DNA from: JAHEKD01 sp965204695
GTDB taxonomy: Bacteria; Pseudomonadota; Gammaproteobacteria; Arenicellales; JAHEKD01
NCBI GenBank assembly: GCA_965204695.1
Contig: OZ242007.1
Coordinates: 1-64,000 of the forward strand
Length of the DNA stretch: 64,000 nt
Direction: 5' to 3'
The notes below the pieces were generated by a model. That model searched no databases and was not told the origin of the DNA. It worked only from the letters and a program-made list of their open reading frames with translations. The position numbers and the translations under genes were made by a program. Each line of letters starts with the position of its first letter. Within the stretch, counting starts at the first letter, position 1. Positions 16,535 through 24,999 of the stretch are shown one piece after another.

Positions 16535-18562
16535 ATGAGTGAGAATAAAAGGAAAATTCTAGTCACCCATGCGCTTCCTTATGCGAATGGATCGTTGCAC
16601 CTTGGGAATATGCTTGAACACATTCAGGGTGATATTTGGGTCAGATTTCAGCGGCTCTGTGGTCATGATATTCACTTGGTTTGCGCCGAAGATACTCATG
16701 GCACACCAATCATGATTAGAGCAAATAATGAAGGCATCACTCCGGAACAATTAATTGAAGCGGTTGCCATTGAGCACAAAAAAGATTTTTCTGATTTCAA
16801 TATCAGTTTTGATAATTACTACACTACTCATTCTGAAGAAAATCGCTATTTTTCGGAACTAATTTATAACCACCTAAATGACAAAGGTTATATCGATAAA
16901 CGAACGATTATGCAGGCTTACGATTCTAAAGAAAAAATGTTTCTGCCTGATCGTTTTATCAAGGGTCAATGCCCCAACTGCAAAACTGAAGATCAATATG
17001 GTGACAATTGTGAGAACTGTGGAGCAACTTACTCACCGATTGATTTGATTAATCCAAAATCAGTTTTATCCGGTGAAACACCAATTGAGAAGGAATCCGA
17101 GCATTACTTTTTTAAGTTGGCAAAGTTCGAAGAGTTTTTAAAGACATGGACCTCTGATTCAAGTCGAGTACAAAAGCAAGCCAGTAATAAGCTCAATGAA
17201 TGGTTCGAAGCAGGGTTACAAGACTGGGATATCTCTCGTGATGCGCCCTACTTTGGATTTAAAATTCCCGGTACTGAAGATAAATTCTTTTACGTTTGGC
17301 TAGATGCACCTATTGGTTATATGGCCAGCTTCAAGAATTATTGCGATAAAAAAGAATTAGACTTTGATGAATATTGGCAGCCAGACTCAACTGCCGAGCT
17401 TTATCACTTTATCGGCAAGGATATTCTTTACTTCCATACTCTATTCTGGCCTGCCATGTTATACGGTTCAGATTACAGAACCCCGACATCTGTTTTCGTA
17501 CATGGCTTTTTAACTGTTAATGGCGAAAAAATGTCCAAGTCGCGTGGTACGTTTATACGTGCCCGAACTTATTTGGATTATTTCGATTCGGATTATATTC
17601 GTTATTATTTTGCCGCTAAATTGAATTCACAGATCGAAGATATTGATTTGAATCTTGACGATTTTGTGCAACGAGTTAATTCAGATTTAGTGGGTAAATT
17701 AGTTAATATTGCTAGCCGTTGTGCAGGTTTTATTAAAAAACGCTTTAATAATCAGTTAGCGGAATCATTAGAAGATCAGCAGTTGTTTCAACAGTTAGCC
17801 GAGGCTAAAGCAGAGATAAGCGATTTTTATGAAAATCGACAATACAGTCGCGCAATGCGGAAAATAATGAGTCTGGCTGATCAAGCTAATCAATATATAG
17901 ACGAAAAACAGCCGTGGGTACTTGCTAAAGACCCGAATAAAGAACACGAATTGCATTTAATATGCACACAAGGCATAAATTTATTTCGCATTATCATGAT
18001 GTATTTAACGCCAGTGTTACCCGCTTTGGCACTACGCAGTCAAGCATTTTTGAATTCTGATATCACCAGTAATGATTGTTGGGCGAATATTAATCAACCA
18101 TTATTGAATCATGAGTTGGCAACTTATATTCACTTGCTAAAACGCATTGATGCAGCTCAAGTCGAAAAAATGTTACAGGCCGAGGCTGCTTCTCAACTAA
18201 CAACAGAAAAAGGAAATGATGTGAGTAAAGATTCTTCAACCATAAGCATAGATGATTTTGCCAAAATTGATTTACGAGTAGCGTTAATTGCAGAAGCTAA
18301 TCATGTCGACGGTGCTGATAAACTTTTGCAGTTAACATTAGATCTAGGCGAGGAAAAGCGCAATGTGTTTTCCGGGATCAAATCAGCGTACAACCCAGAA
18401 GATCTGGTTGGAAAATATGCTGTGGTGGTGGCTAATTTAGCTCCAAGGAAAATGCGCTTTGGAGTTTCTGAAGGAATGGTGTTATCGGCAGGACCTGGTG
18501 GCAGTGACTTGTGGTTAATCTCACCGGATAGTGGTGCCAAACCAGGCATGAAAGTGAGTTAA
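16535..18562 (+). CDS. metG: Methionyl-tRNA synthetase (long form)
   Basis: A 675-residue class I aminoacyl-tRNA synthetase charging tRNA-Met. Catalytic motifs are HLGNMLEHI (HIGH-type) and KMSKSRGTF (KMSKS). A zinc knuckle CPNC...CENC lies around residue 145. The C-terminal 110 residues are the tRNA-binding/dimerisation domain (DFAKIDLRVALI...). The start MSENKRKILVTHALPYANG fits the family. It heads a plus-strand unit metG-rnfB-nth; its stop overlaps the next start (TAATG). Confidence 0.98.
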   Translation: MSENKRKILVTHALPYANGSLHLGNMLEHIQGDIWVRFQRLCGHDIHLVCAEDTHGTPIMIRANNEGITPEQLIEAVAIEHKKDFSDFNISFDNYYTTHSEENRYFSELIYNHLNDKGYIDKRTIMQAYDSKEKMFLPDRFIKGQCPNCKTEDQYGDNCENCGATYSPIDLINPKSVLSGETPIEKESEHYFFKLAKFEEFLKTWTSDSSRVQKQASNKLNEWFEAGLQDWDISRDAPYFGFKIPGTEDKFFYVWLDAPIGYMASFKNYCDKKELDFDEYWQPDSTAELYHFIGKDILYFHTLFWPAMLYGSDYRTPTSVFVHGFLTVNGEKMSKSRGTFIRARTYLDYFDSDYIRYYFAAKLNSQIEDIDLNLDDFVQRVNSDLVGKLVNIASRCAGFIKKRFNNQLAESLEDQQLFQQLAEAKAEISDFYENRQYSRAMRKIMSLADQANQYIDEKQPWVLAKDPNKEHELHLICTQGINLFRIIMMYLTPVLPALALRSQAFLNSDITSNDCWANINQPLLNHELATYIHLLKRIDAAQVEKMLQAEAASQLTTEKGNDVSKDSSTISIDDFAKIDLRVALIAEANHVDGADKLLQLTLDLGEEKRNVFSGIKSAYNPEDLVGKYAVVVANLAPRKMRFGVSEGMVLSAGPGGSDLWLISPDSGAKPGMKVS

Positions 18563-19152
18563 TGACATCGGTCGAACAAATCGATAGTTGCCTACCCCAG
18601 GCTCAGTGCACCAAATGCAGTTATCCTGGATGCAAAGAATATGCCCAGGCTATTGCAACGGGTGAGGCTGATATAAATCAATGTCCTCCAGGTGGTGATG
18701 TCACCATTACTAGTTTGGCTGAATTGCTTAATATCAGCTTTAAACCTCTAAATACAGAATTCGGAGAGCATAAGCCGAAGTTAATCGCACAGGTTATTGA
18801 GGATCAATGCATTGGTTGTATGTTGTGTATTAAAGCCTGTCCCGTCGATGCAATTATCGGCACCAATAAATTTATGCATAGTGTCATTGAGTCTGAATGT
18901 ACAGGTTGTGAGTTATGTGTTGAACCTTGCCCGATGGATTGTATTGAGATGATTGCGTCGACTACAAAAGTAACCGGTGGTCCATGGAATGATTATTCAT
19001 ATGAAACTTCCAATAACGCACGCTTACGACGTCAAAACCGCTTAATTCGGCTGGCTGATTCAAAACAGTCAAACAAATCAACTCAAGTTGATCGCAAAAA
19101 AATGATTTTGGAATCGATTAAACGAACCCGAGCTAAACGTGATGAATCCTGA
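18562..19152 (+). CDS. Soluble RnfB-like ferredoxin
   Basis: A 196-residue iron-sulfur protein similar to the cytoplasmic part of RnfB. The Fe-S domain QCTKCSYPGCKEYAQAI lies at residues about 15-31 and two [4Fe-4S] motifs follow: CIGCMLCIKACP and CTGCELCVEPCP. The N-terminal membrane anchor of true RnfB is missing; the protein starts straight into the first cluster domain. The metG-...-nth position is where rnfABCDGE lies in many gammaproteobacteria, but rnfA, C, D, G and E are absent, so this is probably a remnant subunit retained as a free electron carrier. It overlaps metG by one base and nth by 11 bases. Confidence 0.88.
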   Translation: MTSVEQIDSCLPQAQCTKCSYPGCKEYAQAIATGEADINQCPPGGDVTITSLAELLNISFKPLNTEFGEHKPKLIAQVIEDQCIGCMLCIKACPVDAIIGTNKFMHSVIESECTGCELCVEPCPMDCIEMIASTTKVTGGPWNDYSYETSNNARLRRQNRLIRLADSKQSNKSTQVDRKKMILESIKRTRAKRDES

Positions 19153-19774
19153 AAAGCGTAGGCAAATATTTTCTATTCTTAAATCGTCGAACCCAAAACC
19201 GACTACTGAATTAAATTATAGATCCAATTTTGAATTATTAGTAGCGGTTGTTTTGTCAGCACAGGCTACTGATGTTTCAGTCAATAAAGCTACGGCTGAA
19301 CTTTACAAAATAGCAAATACGCCGCAGCAGATAGCCAAGCTTGGAGTCACTAAACTAAAAAAATATATCAAGAATATTGGTTTGTACAATAGCAAGGCTG
19401 AGAATGTCATCAAGCTCAGTAAGATATTAATAGCACAACATAACAGCGAAGTACCAGATAATCGAGAGCAACTGGAGGCTTTACCAGGCGTCGGTCGCAA
19501 GACAGCCAATGTTGTTCTCAATACTGCATTTGGACAACCGACTATTGCTGTTGATACACATATTTTCAGAGTTTCGAATCGCACCGGTATTGCACCGGGT
19601 AAAAACGTATTAGAAGTTGAAAAAAAGTTACTTAAATTTGTTCCGGATGAATATAAATTGGATGCTCACCATTGGTTGATCTTACATGGCCGTTATACAT
19701 GTAAAGCACGTACTCCCGATTGTAATATTTGTAAAATCAATCACTTATGTGAATTCAAATCTAAAAATTTATAA
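19142..19774 (+). CDS. nth: Endonuclease III (base-excision repair glycosylase/AP lyase)
   Basis: A 210-residue DNA glycosylase/AP lyase removing oxidised pyrimidines. The helix-hairpin-helix is LEALPGVGRKTANVV with the catalytic lysine; the catalytic aspartate is in AVDTHIFRV. The [4Fe-4S] cluster loop is CKARTPDCNICKINHLCEF near the end. ATG 19142 gives MNPEKRRQI, parallel to E. coli MNKAKRLEI; a GTG three bases upstream is less likely. It overlaps the rnfB-like gene, so all three plus-strand genes here are coupled. Confidence 0.97.
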   Translation: MNPEKRRQIFSILKSSNPKPTTELNYRSNFELLVAVVLSAQATDVSVNKATAELYKIANTPQQIAKLGVTKLKKYIKNIGLYNSKAENVIKLSKILIAQHNSEVPDNREQLEALPGVGRKTANVVLNTAFGQPTIAVDTHIFRVSNRTGIAPGKNVLEVEKKLLKFVPDEYKLDAHHWLILHGRYTCKARTPDCNICKINHLCEFKSKNL

Positions 19775-19929
19775 TCAATTGATTTTTGGTTTGAATTAGA
19801 TACCATTAAAATATTAGTGCTGAGAGAAAATTTTTCTATTCTTTTAAAAAATCATGAACTAATTATCGACCCTTAGGTCTATAGTGACGTGTAAACATAT
19901 TCTTTAAACCAATCATGGAGATACACAAA

Positions 19930-20190
19930 ATGAAGAAAACTAACTTACTACTTTCAACTGCCGTAACCAGTTTAATTGCGCTTGGTGCATCTGGTATTGC
20001 GACAACCGCAGTTCAAGCTCAAGACAATGAAAAATGCTACGGCGTTGCAAAAGCCGGTGGTAACGATTGCCAGACTTCCAATAGCTCGTGTGCAGGTACT
20101 TCTACTGAAGATAATCAAGGCGACGCTTGGGTTTATCTTCCAGCAGGAACTTGTGAAAAGTTAACTGGCGGATCTTTGGAAGCTAGCTAA
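19930..20190 (+). CDS. bufA1: Bufferin-type precursor peptide (DUF2282, BufA1-like)
   Basis: An 86-residue peptide. Residues 1-29 are a long Sec signal peptide ending in VQAQ. The core has the DUF2282 pattern EKCYGVAKAGGNDC...SSCAGTS...GTCEKL with four cysteines. In the bufferin family the MNIO enzyme and its partner convert two core cysteines to copper-binding thiooxazoles, and the exported peptide protects against copper (recent literature on Caulobacter bufferins). ATG 19930 is preferred over ATG 19915 because GGAG precedes it at proper spacing. First gene of a five-gene plus-strand unit. Confidence 0.92.
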   Translation: MKKTNLLLSTAVTSLIALGASGIATTAVQAQDNEKCYGVAKAGGNDCQTSNSSCAGTSTEDNQGDAWVYLPAGTCEKLTGGSLEAS

Positions 20191-20219
20191 GAAATAACTT
20201 AAGTAATATTATTGTTGTT

Positions 20220-21080
20220 ATGACAATGAAATTTTCTTATCAACCGATCCCGGCATTAGCCGGGATCGGTTTACGTGCCGAACATTATAAGGATGTCGAG
20301 GCCAACCCAGGTCTAGCCCCCTGGTATGAAGTCCATCCTGAGAATTATTTCGGCCTTGGTGGTGTGCCACATTTTTATCTTGAAAAAATTCGCCAAGATC
20401 ATCCTATTAGTTTTCATGGTGTTGGCATGTCGATTGGATCAGTTGATCAACTCGATAAAGGTCACACTAAACGCCTGAAAGAATTAATTGACTATTATCA
20501 ACCGGGACAAGTATCAGAACATTTGTCTTGGAGTTCAGTGAATGGGCAATATTTTAATGACTTGTTACCGATTCCCTACACTGAAGAGGCTTTGGATCAC
20601 GTTACAGAGAAGGTAGACCAGATTCAAAATGAATTAGCCCAGCAAATCATCATCGAAAATGCCTCTACTTACTTAGAGTTTGCTGAATCTTCAATTCCAG
20701 AGTGGGACTTTACTAACGAATTAGCAAGCCGCACTGGTTGCGGATTATTGCTTGATGTCAATAATGTCTATGTTAATGCTTGTAATCATCATTTTTCTGC
20801 CCGCAAATATCTGGCGGAAGTTGAACCGAAATATGTAAAAGAAATTCATCTGGCTGGGCATACCGTGAAGTCAGTTGATGATACTGAGATTCGAATCGAT
20901 ACTCATAATCAATTAATCTGTGATGATGTTTGGCAGTTATATCAATTTGCCATTGCCAGGCTCGGTCCAGTACCGACTCTGATTGAATGGGATACTGATT
21001 TACCCGATTTTTCTGTTTTATTGCAGGAAATGAATCAAGCACAGTCAGTGATGGATCAGACCTGTGCCAAAGTTGCGTGA
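20220..21080 (+). CDS. bufB: MNIO-family peptide-modifying enzyme (DUF692, BufB-like)
   Basis: A 286-residue TIM-barrel protein of DUF692, the multinuclear non-heme iron oxidative enzymes that modify cysteines of precursor peptides (MbnB, BufB). Probable metal ligands are visible in order: SFHGVGMSIG, SEHLSW, IENASTYLEF, LLLDVNNVYVNACNH, EIHLAGH, DTHNQ and LIEWD. It lies 29 bp behind the precursor gene, and its last 17 bases overlap the partner gene. No leader-binding domain is evident inside it; that role is usually taken by the partner protein. Confidence 0.92.
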   Translation: MTMKFSYQPIPALAGIGLRAEHYKDVEANPGLAPWYEVHPENYFGLGGVPHFYLEKIRQDHPISFHGVGMSIGSVDQLDKGHTKRLKELIDYYQPGQVSEHLSWSSVNGQYFNDLLPIPYTEEALDHVTEKVDQIQNELAQQIIIENASTYLEFAESSIPEWDFTNELASRTGCGLLLDVNNVYVNACNHHFSARKYLAEVEPKYVKEIHLAGHTVKSVDDTEIRIDTHNQLICDDVWQLYQFAIARLGPVPTLIEWDTDLPDFSVLLQEMNQAQSVMDQTCAKVA

Positions 21081-21849
21081 AGTACAGGAGCAGTTCGCCA
21101 GACATCTGCAAGGACTGCCATCCTCCCCGGATATAGCCAAGCAAGTTAAATTTAACCAGCTGCAAAACGCCCAGCGTCTACAAGTTTATCAAAATAATTT
21201 TAAACTCAGCTTGGTTTCAAATTTAGCATCGATATATCCTGTCATTAAAAAACTTGTAGGCGAAGCATTTTTTGACTATGCAGCTAAAGAGTTCATTAAA
21301 AATCACCCTTCACGGCATGGTAACTTGCATGAGTATGGAGCTGAATTTTCAATATTTTTAGCTGATTTTGAACCAGCCAAAAGTCTTACATATCTACCCG
21401 ACATGGCCTTACTAGAATGGGCCTACCATCGTGTATTTCACGAAGCTGAAGTCAGTGCTTTAGATTTACAACGACTGCAAGACGTGAATGAGCGAGATTA
21501 TGAAAACATAGTATTTAGTCTTCATCCTGCTTCCAGACTATTAGCAAGTAACTATCCGTTGACAGATATTTGGCAAGCTAATCAAGTGAATGATCCACAC
21601 GAGATTAAATTGGAAACTAAAAAATATTTCTTTCTTATCGCCCGGCGCAAATTCGAGAACGTATTTCAAACCTTAGATGAAATCGAATATCAATTTCTTC
21701 AATCAATTTATCAAAATAAATCACTCGGTGAAGTTTCTTCGCTATTAGTAGAAAATTTTCCAGATCAACAAATTGATCTAAATCAGTTACTCATCAAAAA
21801 TGTAACTTTAAACAATATTTACGATTTTTCTTTACAAGAGAACCTCTAA
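21064..21849 (+). CDS. bufC: MNIO partner protein (DUF2063, BufC-like)
   Basis: A 261-residue protein starting at GTG 21064, inside the end of bufB. The N-terminal helical segment (REVQEQFARHLQG..., then RLQVYQNNFKLSLVSNL) is the DUF2063 signature: a DNA-binding-like fold that in MbnC/BufC binds the peptide and partners the MNIO enzyme. The C-terminal half contains a second domain with little recognisable sequence. The overlap ensures equal synthesis of the two enzyme subunits. The next gene follows after 49 bp. Confidence 0.9.
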   Translation: MPKLREVQEQFARHLQGLPSSPDIAKQVKFNQLQNAQRLQVYQNNFKLSLVSNLASIYPVIKKLVGEAFFDYAAKEFIKNHPSRHGNLHEYGAEFSIFLADFEPAKSLTYLPDMALLEWAYHRVFHEAEVSALDLQRLQDVNERDYENIVFSLHPASRLLASNYPLTDIWQANQVNDPHEIKLETKKYFFLIARRKFENVFQTLDEIEYQFLQSIYQNKSLGEVSSLLVENFPDQQIDLNQLLIKNVTLNNIYDFSLQENL

Positions 21850-21898
21850 AGAAATCGTGTGTCTGATAGAATAGTATTTAGCATAAACGGAGTTCAGC

Positions 21899-22354
21899 GT
21901 GATTAAATCCTTCATTTTATTCCTGGAAAGATTAGTTCCAATCCCCGATTTATTATTAAGACTTTGGGTTGCCTGGGTTTTCTTTAAATCCGCTCTGACT
22001 AAGGTAACTGGTTTCCCGCCTGAAGTAACTTCGATAACAAAAACACTGTTTCAATATGAATACAAAGTTCCACTAATTCCTCACGAGATGGCAGCTTATC
22101 TTGGTAGTTATGCTGAATACTTTTTGCCAATTTTCCTGGCTTTGGGATTGGGTGGTCGTTGGGCAGCCGGTGCTTTATTTATATTCAATATTGTTGCCGT
22201 GATTTCCTATCCAAGCTTAAATGCAGCAGGAATTGCACAACATCAACTTTGGGGTTTAATTCTGCTTTACTTATTCTTCCGTGGCCCCGGAAAATTATCT
22301 TTAGATCATTTTATTCGCTGGCGTCACATGCCAGATAATATTCCTAGCCCATAA
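21899..22354 (+). CDS. DoxX-family membrane protein
   Basis: A 151-residue inner-membrane protein with four helices and the DoxX pattern: LRLWVAWVFFKSALTKVTGF, then a periplasmic stretch and EYFLPIFLALGLGGRWAA. It begins with GTG, preceded by CGGAG. DoxX proteins often follow DUF692/DUF2063 genes in bufferin-type loci (family knowledge) and may link modification or redox chemistry to the respiratory chain, but their role is not settled. It is part of the buf unit; the ArsS-like gene follows after 20 bp. Confidence 0.88.
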   Translation: MIKSFILFLERLVPIPDLLLRLWVAWVFFKSALTKVTGFPPEVTSITKTLFQYEYKVPLIPHEMAAYLGSYAEYFLPIFLALGLGGRWAAGALFIFNIVAVISYPSLNAAGIAQHQLWGLILLYLFFRGPGKLSLDHFIRWRHMPDNIPSP

Positions 22355-22374
22355 ACTCTTACTAGGAATTTGAT

Positions 22375-23379
22375 ATGGATGCTGTTGTAGTCAGTATAAA
22401 GACGACTGAATCTGAGCGAAACAAGCGTTATTCTTTTGCTCGAGTTTTAAGACAGCATGGATTTGTATCCTTAACCCGTGATCAACTTCTCGACTTGCAA
22501 ATCAATGTCGGTAAGTTGTGTAATCAAGCGTGTACTCACTGCCACGTTGATGCCGGACCCAAGCGCACTGAAATCATGACCTGGGACACTATGTCACAAA
22601 TTATCGATTGGGCTCGAGAAAACAAAATCAAATCAGTTGATATTACAGGCGGTGCACCTGAATTAAATCCATGCTTTAGAGAGTTCGTTATTGCCTTGCG
22701 TGAACTGGGTATTAAAGTTATTTCGCGTTGTAATTTGACGGTTCTATTTGAACCTGGGCAAACTGATTTAGCTCAGTGGTATGCCGATAACAAAATACAA
22801 TTGATTTGTTCTCTGCCCTGTTATACAGCCGACAATACTGACAAGCAGCGAGGTAAAGGCGTATTCGAGAAAAGCATAAATGCACTTCAACAATTGAACA
22901 GTGTCGGATACGCAGTGGATCCTGAATTAAGTCTTGATTTAGTTTATAACCCTGGAGGTGCTTTTCTTCCACCTGATCAGCAGCAGTTAGAATCTGATTA
23001 CAAGAAAAAATTACATGATGATTTCGGCATTGTATTCAATCAACTGTTTGCCCTGGCGAATCTGCCTGTCAGCCGGTTTGAACACAGTCTCACCCGCGAT
23101 GGGGAGTTCGACGATTATATGCAATTATTATTGGATAATTTCAATCCGCAAACAGTCGATAGCGTAATGTGCAAAACACTGATAAGCATTGATTGGACAG
23201 GCAAAGTTTATGACTGTGATTTTAATCAAATGCTTGAGTTGCCTTTAGCAGACAACAAAGATGTCTACCTTTGGCAACTCAGTTCAGAAGAGCTGCTAGA
23301 ACAAAAAATTGCTACTCGATATCATTGCTTTGGTTGCACTGCTGGTGCAGGCAGTAGTTGTGGCGGAGCACTAAGTTAA
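22375..23379 (+). CDS. ArsS-like radical SAM/Cys-rich domain protein
   Basis: A 334-residue radical SAM enzyme. The cluster motif CNQACTHCHVDAGP (Cx3Cx2C) is near residue 52, with VDITGGAPELNP after it. The C-terminal DUF3641-type cysteine-rich part holds CDFNQML and CFGCTAGAGSSCGG at the very end. This is the family called arsenosugar biosynthesis protein ArsS (also rSAM_SeCys, some members having selenocysteine). Here all positions are Cys and the gene ends normally. The arsM methyltransferase that usually accompanies ArsS is absent; instead the gene closes the bufferin operon, 20 bp after doxX with its own AGGAA site. Its substrate here may differ. Confidence 0.85.
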   Translation: MDAVVVSIKTTESERNKRYSFARVLRQHGFVSLTRDQLLDLQINVGKLCNQACTHCHVDAGPKRTEIMTWDTMSQIIDWARENKIKSVDITGGAPELNPCFREFVIALRELGIKVISRCNLTVLFEPGQTDLAQWYADNKIQLICSLPCYTADNTDKQRGKGVFEKSINALQQLNSVGYAVDPELSLDLVYNPGGAFLPPDQQQLESDYKKKLHDDFGIVFNQLFALANLPVSRFEHSLTRDGEFDDYMQLLLDNFNPQTVDSVMCKTLISIDWTGKVYDCDFNQMLELPLADNKDVYLWQLSSEELLEQKIATRYHCFGCTAGAGSSCGGALS

Positions 23380-23391
23380 TAGTTTTCCAGA

Positions 23392-23868
23392 TTATTCTTT
23401 TAAACTAGAGTATTGACTCTCAAAATAAATTAAAGGGGTTCCGTAGTTAATAATCGTATCCTCGATTTTAGAGATAAATACCCAATGATCCCCCTGCCTG
23501 TCAATACTATGACGACTACATTGTAGGTTTGCCAGGCAATTGTTGATTAAAGGGACCTTCGGAGCAATACCTATTTGATAAGAAATATCAGCAAAACGAT
23601 CAAATTCCCCCGGAATAGCGAAATTAGTAGAAATATTTTCCTGATCCGAAGATAAAATGTTTACTACAAAATAGTCAGCTTGAAGAAACACATCTAAAGC
23701 AAAAGTTTGATCGCCCAAACACCACAATATTAGTGGTGGCTCCAAAGAAACAGAAGTAAAGCTGTTTACTGTAACGCCAAATGGATTACCATGCTCATCA
23801 GAAGTAGTAATTACCGTAATTCCTGTGGCAAATTTCGACAGTGCGTTTCTTAGGTTTTTTGTATCCAC
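23392..23868 (-). CDS. Flavin reductase-like FMN-binding split-barrel protein
   Basis: A 158-residue protein of the flavin reductase domain family (HpaC/RutF-type). FATGITVITT, NSFTSVSLEPPLILWCLG and a final YFESQY fit the FMN-binding split barrel. Such proteins reduce FMN or FAD with NAD(P)H for a partner monooxygenase, but none is adjacent. The start is GTG 23868, directly after the Hpt gene stop, so it is translated with the Hpt and response-regulator genes. It converges on the ArsS-like gene with 12 bp between. Confidence 0.85.
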   Translation of the reverse strand: MDTKNLRNALSKFATGITVITTSDEHGNPFGVTVNSFTSVSLEPPLILWCLGDQTFALDVFLQADYFVVNILSSDQENISTNFAIPGEFDRFADISYQIGIAPKVPLINNCLANLQCSRHSIDRQGDHWVFISKIEDTIINYGTPLIYFESQYSSLKE

Positions 23869-24141
23869 TTATTTTGAATTTTCGATAAGCAGTTGGTGGA
23901 GTTTATCCAATTCGCCTTTAAATTGATTGATAGGATAAGTCTCTAGATTTGCTCGTAAAGAGGCTGACAACTGTGTAATTTCATCATAACCATACATGCC
24001 TGCAGAACCAGCCAATTGATGCAAAAAGCTTAATAATTCATCAGTCTGGTCTTGCGAGCATAATGCTTGTAATTTTTCAGCTTTAGTCGGTAATGATTGC
24101 TTATATTGGAGCTTGACTTGCTCGACCAGGTCACTACTCAT
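23869..24141 (-). CDS. Histidine phosphotransfer (Hpt) domain protein
   Basis: A 90-residue helical protein consisting of a single Hpt domain. The phosphorylatable histidine is in FLHQLAGSAGMYGYDEI. Hpt proteins relay phosphate between hybrid kinases and response regulators. It lies 10 bp downstream of an OmpR-type response regulator and abuts the flavin reductase gene. No sensor kinase is present nearby, so the donor must be encoded elsewhere. Confidence 0.9.
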   Translation of the reverse strand: MSSDLVEQVKLQYKQSLPTKAEKLQALCSQDQTDELLSFLHQLAGSAGMYGYDEITQLSASLRANLETYPINQFKGELDKLHQLLIENSK

Positions 24142-24151
24142 TTGGTATTAC

Positions 24152-24841
24152 TCAGCTGAGTTGGTCCAGTCTATATCCATGCATATAAATTGAAGTCAGA
24201 CGCCAGCCATTTTCCTCAGAAATATTTAATTTTGATCTGATGCGACTGACGTGGGTATCTACTGTTCGTGTGTTCAAATCAGAATATTTACCCCAGACAC
24301 TTTCCATGATGTGATCGCGTGAAATCACTCTGCCGATATTTTTAAATAAAAACAAGGCGAGATCGTATTCTTTTTTAGTTAGTTTAATTGGCTCATTATT
24401 AAACGAAATCGCTTCAGTGGTTTTATTGAATTCATAAGGCGCAACCTCTACTGGCATATCATCTTTTGCAACATAATCTGAACTGCGTCGGTAAAGGGCC
24501 CGTAGTCGAGCCATAAATTCCCTTTCCCGAACGGGTTTAACTAAATAATCGTCAGCTCCTGCTTCGAGAGCCTCGACAATATCCTCTTCATCTTGCCTTT
24601 GAGTAACAAAAATGACCGGCACATTCGAATCGTAGTTATTTCGAATCCAAGTTAAGACTTCCAAACCAGTTAGATCGGGAATCTCCCAGTCAAGGATAAT
24701 GCAATCAAAACTGTCTTTAGAAATGCGGTTAACAAACTTGCCACCCATATCAAAATGCTGATATTTATAACCAGCTTCTTGCATCCATGCTGTGACTAGA
24801 TTCGCTTGATCCGGATCGTCTTCTAAGTAAGCTATTCGCAC
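24152..24841 (-). CDS. OmpR/PhoB-family response regulator
   Basis: A 229-residue two-domain regulator. The receiver domain has the acidic pocket (EDD), the phospho-acceptor Asp in DCIILDWEIPDLTG, a Thr in FVTQ and the Lys in YLVKPVRE. The C-terminal winged helix includes LTKKEYDLALFLF and RTVDTHVSRIRSKL. It would bind DNA on phosphorylation. It is first of a three-gene unit with Hpt and flavin reductase genes, and diverges from the MATE gene across about 160 bp, so it may control either. Targets unknown. Confidence 0.92.
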   Translation of the reverse strand: MRIAYLEDDPDQANLVTAWMQEAGYKYQHFDMGGKFVNRISKDSFDCIILDWEIPDLTGLEVLTWIRNNYDSNVPVIFVTQRQDEEDIVEALEAGADDYLVKPVREREFMARLRALYRRSSDYVAKDDMPVEVAPYEFNKTTEAISFNNEPIKLTKKEYDLALFLFKNIGRVISRDHIMESVWGKYSDLNTRTVDTHVSRIRSKLNISEENGWRLTSIYMHGYRLDQLS

Positions 24842-24999
24842 CTGGCCTCCAGTGTTATCACTAAAATTTCCATCTCTCTTTAGCTATTTAGCATAGCTAT
24901 TATTAAGCGGCAGAATTAAAATCTTCGCTATCTTACCAGAATATTAATCGGTCAGTATTATATTATTTTTAGACATCATCTAGTAACAATAACACCCAA

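Noticed and set aside
20773..21165. Antisense frame across bufB/bufC
   Set aside because: It is opposite two conserved overlapping genes and shows no independent coding signal.
22375..23379. Possible selenocysteine in the ArsS-like protein
   Set aside because: Some family members have in-frame TGA, but here every motif position is a TGC or TGT cysteine and the gene ends with TAA followed by TAG; no SECIS is needed.
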